Shown here: piece after piece, positions 1-6,490 of the stretch
Numbering within the stretch: the stretch's first letter is position 1
Layout of the letters: each line of letters begins with the position of its first letter
Assembly: GCA_025455225.1 (NCBI GenBank)
Contig: JALOMY010000118.1
Coordinates: forward strand, 1 to 8,001
Source: Cyclobacteriaceae bacterium
GTDB taxonomy: Bacteria > Bacteroidota > Bacteroidia > Cytophagales > Cyclobacteriaceae
Length of the DNA: 8,001 nt
Direction of reading: 5' to 3'
Position numbers and translations under genes: made by a program
The notes under the pieces: generated by a model
What the model was told of the DNA's origin: nothing
Seen by the model: only the letters and a program-made list of their open reading frames with translations
Databases searched by the model: none

Positions 1-1
1 T

Positions 2-88
2 CCCTATGTTGAGGAAACCCGTGAATTTTTAGGACTTTTAATCTCAATCCTGGTGTTGATTTTTCATGGCTTTAACCCAAAACAATGA
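2..88 (+). CDS. Possible C-terminal end of an upstream membrane protein (partial)
   Basis: The frame starting at base 2 is open to a TGA at 86-88 and would encode 28 residues entering from the left edge. The translation begins PYVEETREF, continues with a strongly hydrophobic stretch (LGLLISILVLIFHGF) and ends in a short polar tail, NPKQ. That is how the last transmembrane helix and cytoplasmic tail of a membrane protein often look. No family can be named from so little, and a 28-codon open stretch in AT-rich DNA may be chance. A competing hydrophobic frame on the other strand lowers confidence further. Confidence 0.3.
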   Translation, partial: PYVEETREFLGLLISILVLIFHGFNPKQ

Positions 89-196
89 TATGAATAGCAA
101 AGAAAGCCTGGGGAATATTAATTTGAGTTTAAGCAGATGCATGAGGAGTTTTAGCATCATGATAAATGAAATAATCCTGTAGTCCCAATACTAAAA

Positions 197-598
197 ATGA
201 GCATTCGTTCAGCGGATATAGAGCGTGAACTGGTCTTCACCACATCCCGGAGCGGAGGCCCCGGTGGTCAGCATATTAACAAAGTAAGTTCAAAAGTTAC
301 GCTGAGGTGGGATATCGCCAACTCAACCATATTGGATACTGAGCAAACGGAATTTTTACTAAACAAACTTAAAAGCCGGTTAACCAGTAATGGTATTTTA
401 ATTTTAATATCACAGGAAAGCCGATCGCAAACTGCAAATCGGGAATCGGTAGTGTCAAAGCTCGACAAGTTACTTCAAGCAGCATATAAACCGGTAAAAG
501 CAAGAAAACGAACAAAACCGACTTCGTCATCCATCAAAAAACGTCTGGATTCCAAAAAGCTTCAATCTGAGAAGAAACAGAGTCGAAGGAAATGGTAA
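197..598 (+). CDS. arfB: Peptidyl-tRNA hydrolase ArfB, alternative ribosome-rescue factor
   Basis: This 133-residue protein is a release-factor-like hydrolase that frees peptides from ribosomes stalled on mRNA lacking a stop codon. The N-terminal half carries the class I release-factor catalytic loop, RSGGPGGQHINKVSSKV at about 18-34, with the GGQ at 23-25. Instead of the codon-recognition domains of RF1/RF2, it has a compact alpha/beta domain and a Lys/Arg-rich tail from about residue 97 to the end. In E. coli ArfB (YaeJ, 140 residues) that tail sits in the empty mRNA entry channel. Length, GGQ position and tail all fit ArfB and exclude full-length release factors. The ATG at 197 has an A-rich context (ctaaaaATG) and no Shine-Dalgarno motif. 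The next gene on this strand is 126 bases away, so it is probably monocistronic. Confidence 0.93.
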   Translation: MSIRSADIERELVFTTSRSGGPGGQHINKVSSKVTLRWDIANSTILDTEQTEFLLNKLKSRLTSNGILILISQESRSQTANRESVVSKLDKLLQAAYKPVKARKRTKPTSSSIKKRLDSKKLQSEKKQSRRKW

Positions 599-724
599 GT
601 GAATGGAAAAGATAACGGGCAATTCGAGCCACGTTAATTATCCATTACGATTTCATTATCAGTGGGTTACGCGAAACAATTTTCCTGATTATTCGTTATC
701 TTTACTGTAACAACCACAAACACC

Positions 725-928
725 ATGACCACTGTCACCCAAAAACTCCGGATAATGGAGTCGCTGGACGCCCTGGATCAAACACAATCTGAAAAAGTGC
801 TTGCATACATACGCAGTATGCTGAACACATCACGTGATGAGGATCAGTACAGGCACTTTAAGCGTGAGGCGATGAAGGAAATCAGAAAAGCATTGAAGAC
901 CGACCGAAGTCTCAGGCTTCAGGCTTAA
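725..928 (+). CDS. Small helical protein of unknown function (67 aa)
   Basis: I cannot assign this 67-residue protein to a named family with confidence. Residues 5-33 (TQKLRIMESLDALDQTQSEK and onward to IRSML) look like two amphipathic helices. This resembles the N-terminal part of small antitoxin-like proteins, where a segment of about this shape ends in a V-L-x-(F/Y)-I pattern. Residues 41-60 (QYRHFKREAMKEIRKALKTD) form a strongly basic amphipathic helix, and the tail is short. It has no signal peptide or membrane segment, so it should be cytosolic. The ATG at 725 follows aacaccacaaacacc-like A/C-rich DNA without a ribosome-binding motif. No toxin-like gene is adjacent: arfB ends 126 bases upstream and the gene downstream is convergent, so if it is an antitoxin relative it is an orphan. 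Codon use and composition look genuinely coding. Confidence 0.7.
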   Translation: MTTVTQKLRIMESLDALDQTQSEKVLAYIRSMLNTSRDEDQYRHFKREAMKEIRKALKTDRSLRLQA

Positions 929-952
929 TTTGATTTTCACTCCAGGTTTTAA

Positions 953-974
953 CAGACTTGTGATTCTGAGTCTG
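953..974. terminator. Weak inverted repeat between convergent genes
   Basis: CAGACT at 953-958 and AGTCTG at 969-974 form a perfect 6-bp stem with a 10-base loop. It lies between the end of the small helical protein gene and the convergent end of the pseudouridine synthase gene. Position suggests a terminator. The stem is short and no clean T-run follows on either side, so this is tentative. Confidence 0.22.
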
Positions 975-1016
975 ATACAATCCCTGTCACTTTTCTAAAC
1001 TCGAAAATCCGGTTCA

Positions 1017-2051
1017 TTAATTAAACTGAACATAGTTTTCCCACTTCGACAGTACGGCCAGAAAGTCTTCAGGAAGTTCTGAATCAAATTGCATAAACTC
1101 CCGTGTTACGGGGTGAATAAATCCCAGGGTTTTGGCATGAAGCGCCTGGCGGGGAATCAGTTTAAAACAGTTTTCAACAAACTGGCGGTATTTACTGAAT
1201 ACGGTTCCTTTGACAATCTGATCACCACCATACATGCTGTCGTTAAACAGCGGATGGCCGATGTATTTCATATGCGCACGAATCTGATGGGTTCGTCCGG
1301 TTTCAAGTTTGCACTCAACCAGGGATACATAACGCAAGTCTTTGAGAACTTTGTAATGCGTGACGGCATGCCTTCCTGAATTTCCCTCAGGAAAAGCTAC
1401 CGTAATTCTTCGGTCTTTGGGGCTTCGCCCGACATGAACATTGATGGTAGCTTCCGGAGGATCAGGTACACCCCACACCAGGGCATTATAGGTGCGTTCG
1501 ATGGTATGATCAAAGAACTGCCTGGCCAAAGCAGTCATGGCTTTTTCAGTTTTAGCAATAACCAGCAATCCGGAAGTATCTTTATCAATCCTATGAACCA
1601 GGCCTGGCTTGCCTTCGTTGCCGGGCATTTGAGGCAGGTTTTGAAAGTGAAACGCCAATGCATTTACCAATGTTCCTGTCCAGTTCTGATAGGCGGGGTG
1701 TACAACCATACCGGCCGGCTTGTTGATCACAAGCAGTGAATCATCTTCATATACAATGTTGAGAGGAATGTTTTCTGGAATAACCTCTGTGTCACGCGGA
1801 GGCTCCGGAAAAGAGATAATAATTACATCGTTTGGGTGAACACGGTAGTTGGATTTTATCGGCTTGTCGTTCACGCTCACAAACCCCTCGTCAATTCCTT
1901 TCTGAATTTTCGTTCGGGTTACGTTGGGCAACCTGTCGGTAAGAAACTTATCCAGACGAACCAGGCCCTGTCCGGGATCGCAAACAATCCGGTGATGTTC
2001 GAACAGTAGATCCTCATCTTCATTTTCTGAAAGCTGGTCCTCATCAAGCAT
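1017..2051 (-). CDS. rluD: RluD-type 23S rRNA pseudouridine synthase (RluA family)
   Basis: This 344-residue enzyme isomerises uridines to pseudouridine in RNA. In E. coli RluD the targets are U1911, U1915 and U1917 of 23S rRNA helix 69, near the decoding centre. The N-terminus (1-20) is acidic, as is usual in Bacteroidota members. An S4 RNA-binding domain follows at about 31-80 (RLDKFLTDRLPNVTRTKIQ onward). The catalytic domain runs from about 97 to 335 and contains the RluA signature GLVHRIDKDTSGLLVIAKT at 150-168. D156 is the expected catalytic aspartate. The later conserved segment, LETGRTHQIRAHMKYIGHP, is at 249-267. Length matches the roughly 325-350 usual for the family. The ATG at 2049-2051 starts well before the S4 domain and is the only good choice. 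Upstream on this strand, TACTTTTG (TAnnTTTG-like) lies four bases before the ATG, but I see no matching -33 box. RluC or another paralogue cannot be excluded by eye. Confidence 0.92.
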   Translation of the reverse strand: MLDEDQLSENEDEDLLFEHHRIVCDPGQGLVRLDKFLTDRLPNVTRTKIQKGIDEGFVSVNDKPIKSNYRVHPNDVIIISFPEPPRDTEVIPENIPLNIVYEDDSLLVINKPAGMVVHPAYQNWTGTLVNALAFHFQNLPQMPGNEGKPGLVHRIDKDTSGLLVIAKTEKAMTALARQFFDHTIERTYNALVWGVPDPPEATINVHVGRSPKDRRITVAFPEGNSGRHAVTHYKVLKDLRYVSLVECKLETGRTHQIRAHMKYIGHPLFNDSMYGGDQIVKGTVFSKYRQFVENCFKLIPRQALHAKTLGFIHPVTREFMQFDSELPEDFLAVLSKWENYVQFN

Positions 2052-2132
2052 GTAGCAAAAGTATTGAAAAGATAGACAGTTACGTCTTTCAGTATGTCAG
2101 GCTGTATTGCTAAGAACGGTAACGATGCCCTA

Positions 2133-2142
2133 ACCTTAAGGT
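2133..2142. repeat. Short perfect palindrome upstream of the pseudouridine synthase gene
   Basis: ACCTTAAGGT is a 10-base perfect palindrome about 80 bases upstream of the start codon of the minus-strand synthase gene. CTAACCT at 2130-2136 recurs at 2150-2156, exactly 20 bases on. It could be an operator half-site arrangement, but a palindrome of this length also arises easily by chance. Confidence 0.2.
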
Positions 2143-2172
2143 AATACAACTAACCTAGTTTGCGTGCAATAA

Positions 2173-2391
2173 AAGCTAGCCTATGCGAAAAGTATTATTG
2201 AGTCTCCGCATGAACATCCGGAAATTATTGAGATTTCTTTGGCAATAGTTGCAAGTGATGGCAGTGATGTAACCAGTCGTTCTCTTCCGGGCTTCCCCAT
2301 GGGATTATTCGTAGCCATGACAGATGACGGCACTTTTCAGTATTACCGGTGGGAAGATCTTGCCGGAACTCAACTAAATAGCAGGCAGTGA
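2173..2391 (+). pseudogene. Remnant of a beta-propeller 3-phytase, C-terminal end only
   Basis: The frame from AAG at 2173 to TGA at 2389-2391 is open for 72 codons but follows a TAA at 2170-2172 and has no start codon near its beginning. The first in-frame ATG, at 2299, falls inside the conserved block. The translation includes SDGSDVTSRSLPGFPMGLFV at 2257-2316, followed by AMTDDGTFQYYRWEDLAG at 2317-2370. I recognise this as the end of a beta-propeller phytase: a T/S-DG-x-DVT strand, a GFPxGLFVAM strand, then the final Y-x-W-E-D strand and a short tail. Intact enzymes of this family are secreted or lipid-anchored, need Ca2+, are roughly 350 residues or more, and release phosphate from phytate. 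Only about the last 55-60 residues remain. I see no continuation in any frame upstream and no insertion sequence at the break. The fragment ends two bases before the convergent YbjQ gene. The family call is from memory of conserved motifs. Confidence 0.68.
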
Positions 2392-2393
2392 AC

Positions 2394-2714
2394 CTACTCT
2401 ATACGCACAGCGGTACCGCAGGCGGTAACCATAAGCATGCTGCTACCGGAGCCCAGTGTCTCATAATCCAGATCAACTCCTATAACGGCATTGGCCCCAA
2501 GTCGTTGAGCTTCTTGTGTCATCTCTTCGATGGCTGTTTCTTTGGCTTCGCGCAAAGTCTTTTCGTAGACGCCCGAGCGGCCTCCTACAATATCTGTGAT
2601 GTTGGCAAATAAATCTTTTACCAGGTTTGCACCAATAATGGTTTCTCCGGAAACCAGTCCGAAGTATTGCGTAATCCGTTTTCCTTCAATACTGGGTGTT
2701 GTTGTAATGAGCAT
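2394..2714 (-). CDS. YbjQ / UPF0145 family protein (putative heavy-metal-binding domain)
   Basis: This 106-residue protein matches the YbjQ/DUF74 family (UPF0145). The diagnostic blocks are present: ITQYFGLVSGETIIGAN at 14-30, the GGRSGVYEK loop at 44-52, a long helix REAKETAIEEMTQEAQRLGA at 55-74, and NAVIGVDLDYE at 75-85, ending in a short strand (TACGTAVRIE). The length is the family norm of about 105-110. Members form pentameric rings and have been labelled metal-binding from structure, but no biochemical role is established, so function should be left open. It has no signal peptide and is presumably cytosolic. The ATG at 2712-2714 has no Shine-Dalgarno motif. Its 3' end nearly abuts the phytase remnant tail to tail, while its 5' side faces a 311-base gap. 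Confidence 0.92.
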   Translation of the reverse strand: MLITTTPSIEGKRITQYFGLVSGETIIGANLVKDLFANITDIVGGRSGVYEKTLREAKETAIEEMTQEAQRLGANAVIGVDLDYETLGSGSSMLMVTACGTAVRIE

Positions 2715-2893
2715 AGTTAATAATTGTGATTAGTATTCAAACGTTTAATGATTTGTCCTTCCTCCATTTGAACGATTAATTATGAAAATAGTTCGTAATT
2801 AAAATTTGGAAATCTATGGTTTCGCCTTCACCTGGTACATTAAAAAATGATACGTGCATTTAAGTAGTAATTGGATTCCAATAGAAGATCCTC

Positions 2894-2913
2894 ATTTGCA
2901 TTAGTTAGCAAAT
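2894..2913. repeat. Inverted repeat ATTTGC-N8-GCAAAT
   Basis: Two perfect 6-base arms are separated by 8 bases, giving a 20-base dyad in the gap upstream of the lipoprotein gene, about 110 bases before its start. The size and spacing would suit a dimeric regulator's operator. It could equally be chance in AT-rich DNA. Confidence 0.22.
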
Positions 2914-2984
2914 CAAGGTCTTACGGTATTTTGAAAAAGTAACCCATAGACTAACCGCATTAACTTTTTTCAATTCAACACAAA

Positions 2985-3012
2985 TTGATTTTAGAATCTG
3001 CTTTTAACTTTC
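2985..3012 (+). promoter_or_regulatory. Candidate Bacteroidota-type promoter for the lipoprotein gene
   Basis: TTG at 2985-2987 and TAACTTTC at 3005-3012 are 17 bases apart. They resemble the -33 TTG and -7 TAnnTTTG boxes of the Bacteroidota primary sigma factor, with a C in place of the last G. Transcription would begin roughly at 3017-3020, leaving a very short leader before the ATG at 3026. It would also place the upstream in-frame TTG (3017) at the transcript's very end, supporting the ATG start. Confidence 0.35.
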
Positions 3013-3025
3013 TTTATTGCAACGT

Positions 3026-3934
3026 ATGAAAAGACCCTTAATTTTCATTCTATTAATGCTCGTATATTGTTTGAGTTGCACTCGTTCTTCCTCATTGAGA
3101 TCGAAGCGATATAAAGTCAATTCTAAAATTTTTGAGAAGGTAATGGCAAGGGGTATTTTAAATAATTCTGAGATAGATGAGGCTTCCGGACTTGCAGCCA
3201 GTCATGTTAATCCGGGGATGTTGTGGACGCACAACGACAGTGGTGACAAGGCGCGAATCTTTTTACTTGATTCTCTGGGAAAATACATGGCAACGCTTTG
3301 GTTAACGGGAGTTGAGAACCGGGATTGGGAAGATATTGCAGTAGGACCGGGCCCCGATAGCCTAAAAAGTTATATCTACATTGCAGAAGTAGGGGATAAT
3401 GCCGGTCGATATGATTCAAAATTTATTTATCGAATTCAGGAACCGGTTATTTCGAAACGAGACACTACTATTGGTAAGGTTGAAACAATCACTTTCTCGC
3501 TTCCGGATGGAGCGCGCGATGTTGAAGCTTTAATGATTGACCCTCTTACGAAAGATCTTTACTTAATAACGAAACGCAATACGACTGACGTCTACCGGTT
3601 ACCTTATCCACAATCAACCACAGAAGAAATCGTAGCTGAGAAGATAATATCCGGACTACCGTTTTATCTTATCATCGCTGCGGATTGGTCGGCTGATGGA
3701 AATGAAATTTTGATCAAATCAAATCGGAATGTTTTTTATTGGAAAAGACAAAAGGGGGAGTCAATCGCTGATTTGTTTCGAAGGGAACCCCAGGTTGTAA
3801 ACTATAAACGCGAATTGCAGGGTGAAAGCGTTGCATTTGAATTGCATGGTAAGGGATATTATACGTTGGCAGAAAAAAGTGATAATGAAGATCCGGTATT
3901 ATATTATTATCCCAGGTCCCGAAGCGCTAATTGA
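3026..3934 (+). CDS. Predicted beta-propeller lipoprotein of unknown function
   Basis: This 302-residue protein begins MKRPLIFILLMLVYCLSC, a lipoprotein signal peptide with C18 as the likely lipidated cysteine (Ser at -1; the Cys at -3 is unusual). The mature protein should be tethered to a membrane on the periplasmic side; no acidic export signal follows C18. It belongs to a widespread uncharacterised family recognisable by EASGLAAS (52-59), LWTHNDSGDKARIF (66-79), NRDWEDIAVGPGPD (98-111), an EVGDN segment (121-125), RDVEAL (164-169) and GESVAF (266-271). Repeated short beta-strand segments suggest a beta-propeller, possibly with acidic loops binding metal; this is inference. The open frame extends three codons upstream to a TTG at 3017. 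I chose the ATG at 3026 because it begins a cleaner signal peptide. No enzyme activity can be assigned. Confidence 0.82.
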   Translation: MKRPLIFILLMLVYCLSCTRSSSLRSKRYKVNSKIFEKVMARGILNNSEIDEASGLAASHVNPGMLWTHNDSGDKARIFLLDSLGKYMATLWLTGVENRDWEDIAVGPGPDSLKSYIYIAEVGDNAGRYDSKFIYRIQEPVISKRDTTIGKVETITFSLPDGARDVEALMIDPLTKDLYLITKRNTTDVYRLPYPQSTTEEIVAEKIISGLPFYLIIAADWSADGNEILIKSNRNVFYWKRQKGESIADLFRREPQVVNYKRELQGESVAFELHGKGYYTLAEKSDNEDPVLYYYPRSRSAN

Positions 3935-4001
3935 TGACTAATTAAGCAGGCGCAGTTACTATCAGCAGGTTAAGATTTAGTTTCAAGACAGCCAGGATGA
4001 T

Positions 4002-4024
4002 TTAAGTAATCAGGAATTACTTAA
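4002..4024. terminator. Inverted repeat, possible bidirectional terminator
   Basis: TTAAGTAAT (4002-4010) and ATTACTTAA (4016-4024) form a perfect 9-bp stem with a 5-base loop, CAGGA. It sits midway between the convergent ends of the lipoprotein gene and gdhA, where a shared terminator is expected. On the plus strand a T-rich stretch (ttcttattt) follows. The stem is AT-rich and so weak, and the T-run is imperfect. Confidence 0.42.
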
Positions 4025-4074
4025 TTCTTATTTGTGCACTACTCCAGTCTCAGGAAAAGTTATTTATTTATTGA

Positions 4075-5427
4075 TCAGATCACTCCCTGGGCTTTCATGG
4101 CATTGGCTACTTTAAGGAAACCGGCAATGTTGGCACCTGCTAAATAATTACCAGGCTTACCATATTCATTGGCAACCGCCAGACAAGTATCGTGTATGTT
4201 CCTCATGATGCCCTGTAGTTTGTTATCAACTTCTTCCCGCGTCCACGATGTGCCCATATAATTTTGGGTCATTTCCAGGCCAGAAGTAGCTACGCCTCCG
4301 GCATTGGAGGCTTTACCAGGGGAATACATAACCCCATTATCGATCAGAACATTAATGCCCTCAATGGTAACAGGCATATTCGCTCCTTCACCGACAACCT
4401 TAACTCCATTTTTTACCAGATTCATGGCATCTTTTTCATTTACTTCATTTTGAGTGGCACAAGGGAAAGCGCAGTGCCCTTTAATGTTCCAGATCGGGTT
4501 ATGATCAGCACCTTCATCAGCAGGATGAAAGACAGCTGATGGATATTGATCCACGTATTCTCTAATGCGACCCCTTCGGTTGTTCTTAAGATCCTTTAGA
4601 AATTCGAGCTTCTCTTTTACGATGCCTTCTTCATCTACAATATAACCTGATGAATCGGAGGCGGTAATCACTTTACCTCCCATTTTATTGATTTTTTCAA
4701 TGGCAAACTGGGCTACGTTTCCGGATCCGGAAACAAGGCAGGTTTTACCTTTTATGGTGTCACCCCGTGTGTGGAGCATGTTTTCGGCAAAATAAATTAG
4801 TCCGTAACCAGTGGCTTCAGTTCGTATAAGACTTCCGCCCCAGCCAATACCTTTGCCAGACAATACACCGGTAAACTCATTTTTAATTTTTTTATAGGCA
4901 CCAAACAAATATCCAATCTCCCTTCCGCCAACGCCAATGTCCCCGGCAGGAACATCTAACCGATGATGAATATGACGTGCGAGCTCTCCCATAAATGCCT
5001 GGCAGAACTTCATGATTTCATTTTCTGATTTTCCTTTCGGATCGAAATCGGATCCACCCTTGCCTCCCCCCATCGGAATGCCGGTTAATGCATTCTTAAA
5101 AATTTGTTCGAAAGCCAGGAACTTCAAAACGCTTACATTAACAGAAGGGTGAAACCGAAGACCTCCTTTGTAGGGACCAATGGCGCTGTTCATCTGAATG
5201 CGATAACCACGGTTTACCTGAACTTCACCCTGGTCATCCAGCCAGGTAACCCGGAAAGAAATGAGGCGCTCAGGTTCCACAATTCGCTCCAGTATTTTTA
5301 AACTGCGGTATTCCGGATGGCGATCAAGTACGGGCAATACGGAAGTTACCACTTCTTCAACAGCTTGAAGAAATTCGGGTTCATTCGGATTGCGTTGTTG
5401 GATTAATGAAAGGATATCAGAGGCCAT
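4075..5427 (-). CDS. gdhA: NADP-specific glutamate dehydrogenase
   Basis: GdhA makes glutamate from 2-oxoglutarate, ammonium and NADPH in the cytosol, assimilating ammonia when it is plentiful. The 450-residue product matches the small (about 450-residue) hexameric class along its whole length. Visible blocks are VNRGYRIQMNSAIGPYKGG (71-89), RFHPSVN, PMGGGKGGSDFDPKGKS (118-134, K123 being the catalytic-lysine position), VPAGDIGVGGREIGYL (159-174), the Rossmann loop SGSGNVAQ (234-241), and TASDSSG (255-261), which fits NADP preference as in E. coli GdhA. It ends ANAMKAQGVI, almost as E. coli does. The frame extends six codons upstream to a TTG at 5445. I chose the ATG at 5425-5427 because it gives MASDILSLIQQRNP, aligning with the usual N-terminus. 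It is divergent from the aldo/keto reductase gene. Confidence 0.95.
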   Translation of the reverse strand: MASDILSLIQQRNPNEPEFLQAVEEVVTSVLPVLDRHPEYRSLKILERIVEPERLISFRVTWLDDQGEVQVNRGYRIQMNSAIGPYKGGLRFHPSVNVSVLKFLAFEQIFKNALTGIPMGGGKGGSDFDPKGKSENEIMKFCQAFMGELARHIHHRLDVPAGDIGVGGREIGYLFGAYKKIKNEFTGVLSGKGIGWGGSLIRTEATGYGLIYFAENMLHTRGDTIKGKTCLVSGSGNVAQFAIEKINKMGGKVITASDSSGYIVDEEGIVKEKLEFLKDLKNNRRGRIREYVDQYPSAVFHPADEGADHNPIWNIKGHCAFPCATQNEVNEKDAMNLVKNGVKVVGEGANMPVTIEGINVLIDNGVMYSPGKASNAGGVATSGLEMTQNYMGTSWTREEVDNKLQGIMRNIHDTCLAVANEYGKPGNYLAGANIAGFLKVANAMKAQGVI

Positions 5428-5493
5428 ATCAAAATTTTTGTACAAGTTAACATAAGAAGCTGCATTGTGGATTAATTCACTTGCCTGAATTTA

Positions 5494-5501
5494 TATCTTT
5501 G
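5494..5501 (+). promoter_or_regulatory. TAnnTTTG -7 box upstream of the aldo/keto reductase gene
   Basis: TATCTTTG is an exact match to the Bacteroidota -7 consensus TAnnTTTG, 23 bases before the ATG at 5525. No TTG lies at the standard 17-23 base distance upstream: the nearest are 10 and 26 bases away. The -33 element is therefore weak or absent. If used, transcription would start near 5507, downstream of the in-frame TTG at 5504. That rules out the longer reading frame. Confidence 0.45.
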
Positions 5502-5524
5502 AATTGATACGAATATTTGATGTT

Positions 5525-6418
5525 ATGAAACGTAGAAAAATTCATCCTTCCGGCCCCGAGTTTTCAAGGATCATCACAGGGGCCTGGCGCTGGCAGGCAC
5601 TGTCTGATCAATCGGTCGATGCCCTGATTCAGGAGTCACTTGAGAACGGAATTACCACATTTGATCATGCGGATATTTATGGTAATTATTCTTGTGAAGC
5701 TCTTTTTGGAAATGTCCTGAAAAATCAGCCCTCATTAAGAAGTCGTATCGAACTGGTAACCAAGTGCGGCATCAAACTTCGCTCTGATAAAAAGCCAAAG
5801 ACATGGATTAACCATTACGACAATACCTCAAATCATATTATTGAATCAGTCAATGCATCGCTTTCAAATTTAAAAACCGACTACATTGATTTGCTTCTCC
5901 TTCACCGGCCGGATCCTCTCATGGATCCGGCTGAAGTAGCTGAAGCTTTTCGATTACTGAAGCAAAGTGGAAAAGTGCTTCATTTCGGGGTGTCTAATTA
6001 TACGCCCGCCCAGTTTGAATTATTGCAGAGTTATGTTCACGATAAGCTGGTTACCAACCAGGTAGAGGTATCGTTATTTTATTACCATCTCATTTTTGAT
6101 GGAACCATTGATACTCTTATGCGTCACCGCATTAGTCCAATGGCCTGGTCTCCGTTAGGCGGAGGCAAATATTTCTCACAATCCGACAGGGATGAGGGTG
6201 TTCAGGCCTCATTGGAAGAAATGGCTGCACGGTATGAGTGCAGTGTTAGTCAGTTATTATTGGCCTGGTTACTTACACATCCTTCGCACATGTTGCCTAT
6301 TTTGGGTACAACCAAACCTGAGCGTATACGGGAAGGTGCAAAAGCCATTGAAATTCAACTTGATCGTCAGGATTGGTTTGCGCTTTTACGAATTGCCAGG
6401 GGCAGGGATGTTGACTGA
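5525..6418 (+). CDS. Aldo/keto reductase, YdhF-like
   Basis: This 297-residue cytosolic oxidoreductase has the NAD(P)H-dependent TIM-barrel aldo/keto reductase fold, reducing carbonyl groups. The catalytic tetrad is visible: D47 and Y52 in FDHADIYG (46-53), K80 in VTKCG, and H127 in LLLLHRPDP (123-131). The substrate-side strands NHIIESVNASLSNLKTDYID (103-122) and KVLHFGVSNY (150-159) are typical. NQVEVSLFYY (178-187) and the cofactor-binding end ILGTTKPERIREG (259-271) complete the family pattern. Length and motifs are closest to E. coli YdhF (298 residues), whose natural substrate is unclear. The longer frame starts at a TTG at 5504; the ATG at 5525 is preferred because MKRRKIHPSGPEFSRIITG aligns with the family N-terminus and lies downstream of the candidate promoter. 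It is divergent from gdhA and 72 bases ahead of uvrA on the same strand, so co-transcription is possible. Confidence 0.9.
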   Translation: MKRRKIHPSGPEFSRIITGAWRWQALSDQSVDALIQESLENGITTFDHADIYGNYSCEALFGNVLKNQPSLRSRIELVTKCGIKLRSDKKPKTWINHYDNTSNHIIESVNASLSNLKTDYIDLLLLHRPDPLMDPAEVAEAFRLLKQSGKVLHFGVSNYTPAQFELLQSYVHDKLVTNQVEVSLFYYHLIFDGTIDTLMRHRISPMAWSPLGGGKYFSQSDRDEGVQASLEEMAARYECSVSQLLLAWLLTHPSHMLPILGTTKPERIREGAKAIEIQLDRQDWFALLRIARGRDVD

Positions 6419-6490
6419 TTTAAAATGTGTTGATTATTTCGGTTGTCCGGTAACAAACGTTCCCGCATTTTTGTATTCTTTTTAAAATTC

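Larger units (their letters stand above)
2715..3025. other. AT-rich intergenic gap between divergent genes
   Basis: This 311-base stretch separates the YbjQ gene (-) from the lipoprotein gene (+). I see no convincing gene: every frame is broken by stops within a few tens of codons. It holds two modest inverted repeats. One is TTAATTA/TAATTAA at 2776-2782 and 2796-2802; the other is ATTTGC/GCAAAT at 2894-2899 and 2908-2913. It also holds a candidate promoter at its right end. It should contain the promoters of both flanking genes, but no -7 box for the YbjQ gene stands out. Confidence 0.6.

Noticed and set aside
44..160. Minus-strand 38-residue hydrophobic open frame, and a plus-strand 30-residue frame at 90-182
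   Set aside because: Both are short, unsupported by any motif or promoter, and typical of chance frames in AT-rich DNA.
691..704. TATCTTTA at 697-704 as a promoter for the small helical protein gene
   Set aside because: The last base departs from TAnnTTTG and no TTG lies 17-23 bases upstream, so support is too thin.
725..1016. A toxin-antitoxin pair built on the 67-residue protein
   Set aside because: Only 88 non-coding bases follow before a convergent gene, and the upstream neighbour is arfB; there is no partner.
1089..1739. Plus-strand open frames across the pseudouridine synthase gene
   Set aside because: They lie entirely opposite a well-conserved minus-strand gene and encode nothing recognisable.
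2776..2802. TTAATTA/TAATTAA inverted repeat as a regulator site
   Set aside because: Seven-base A/T-only arms with a 13-base loop are expected by chance in such AT-rich sequence.
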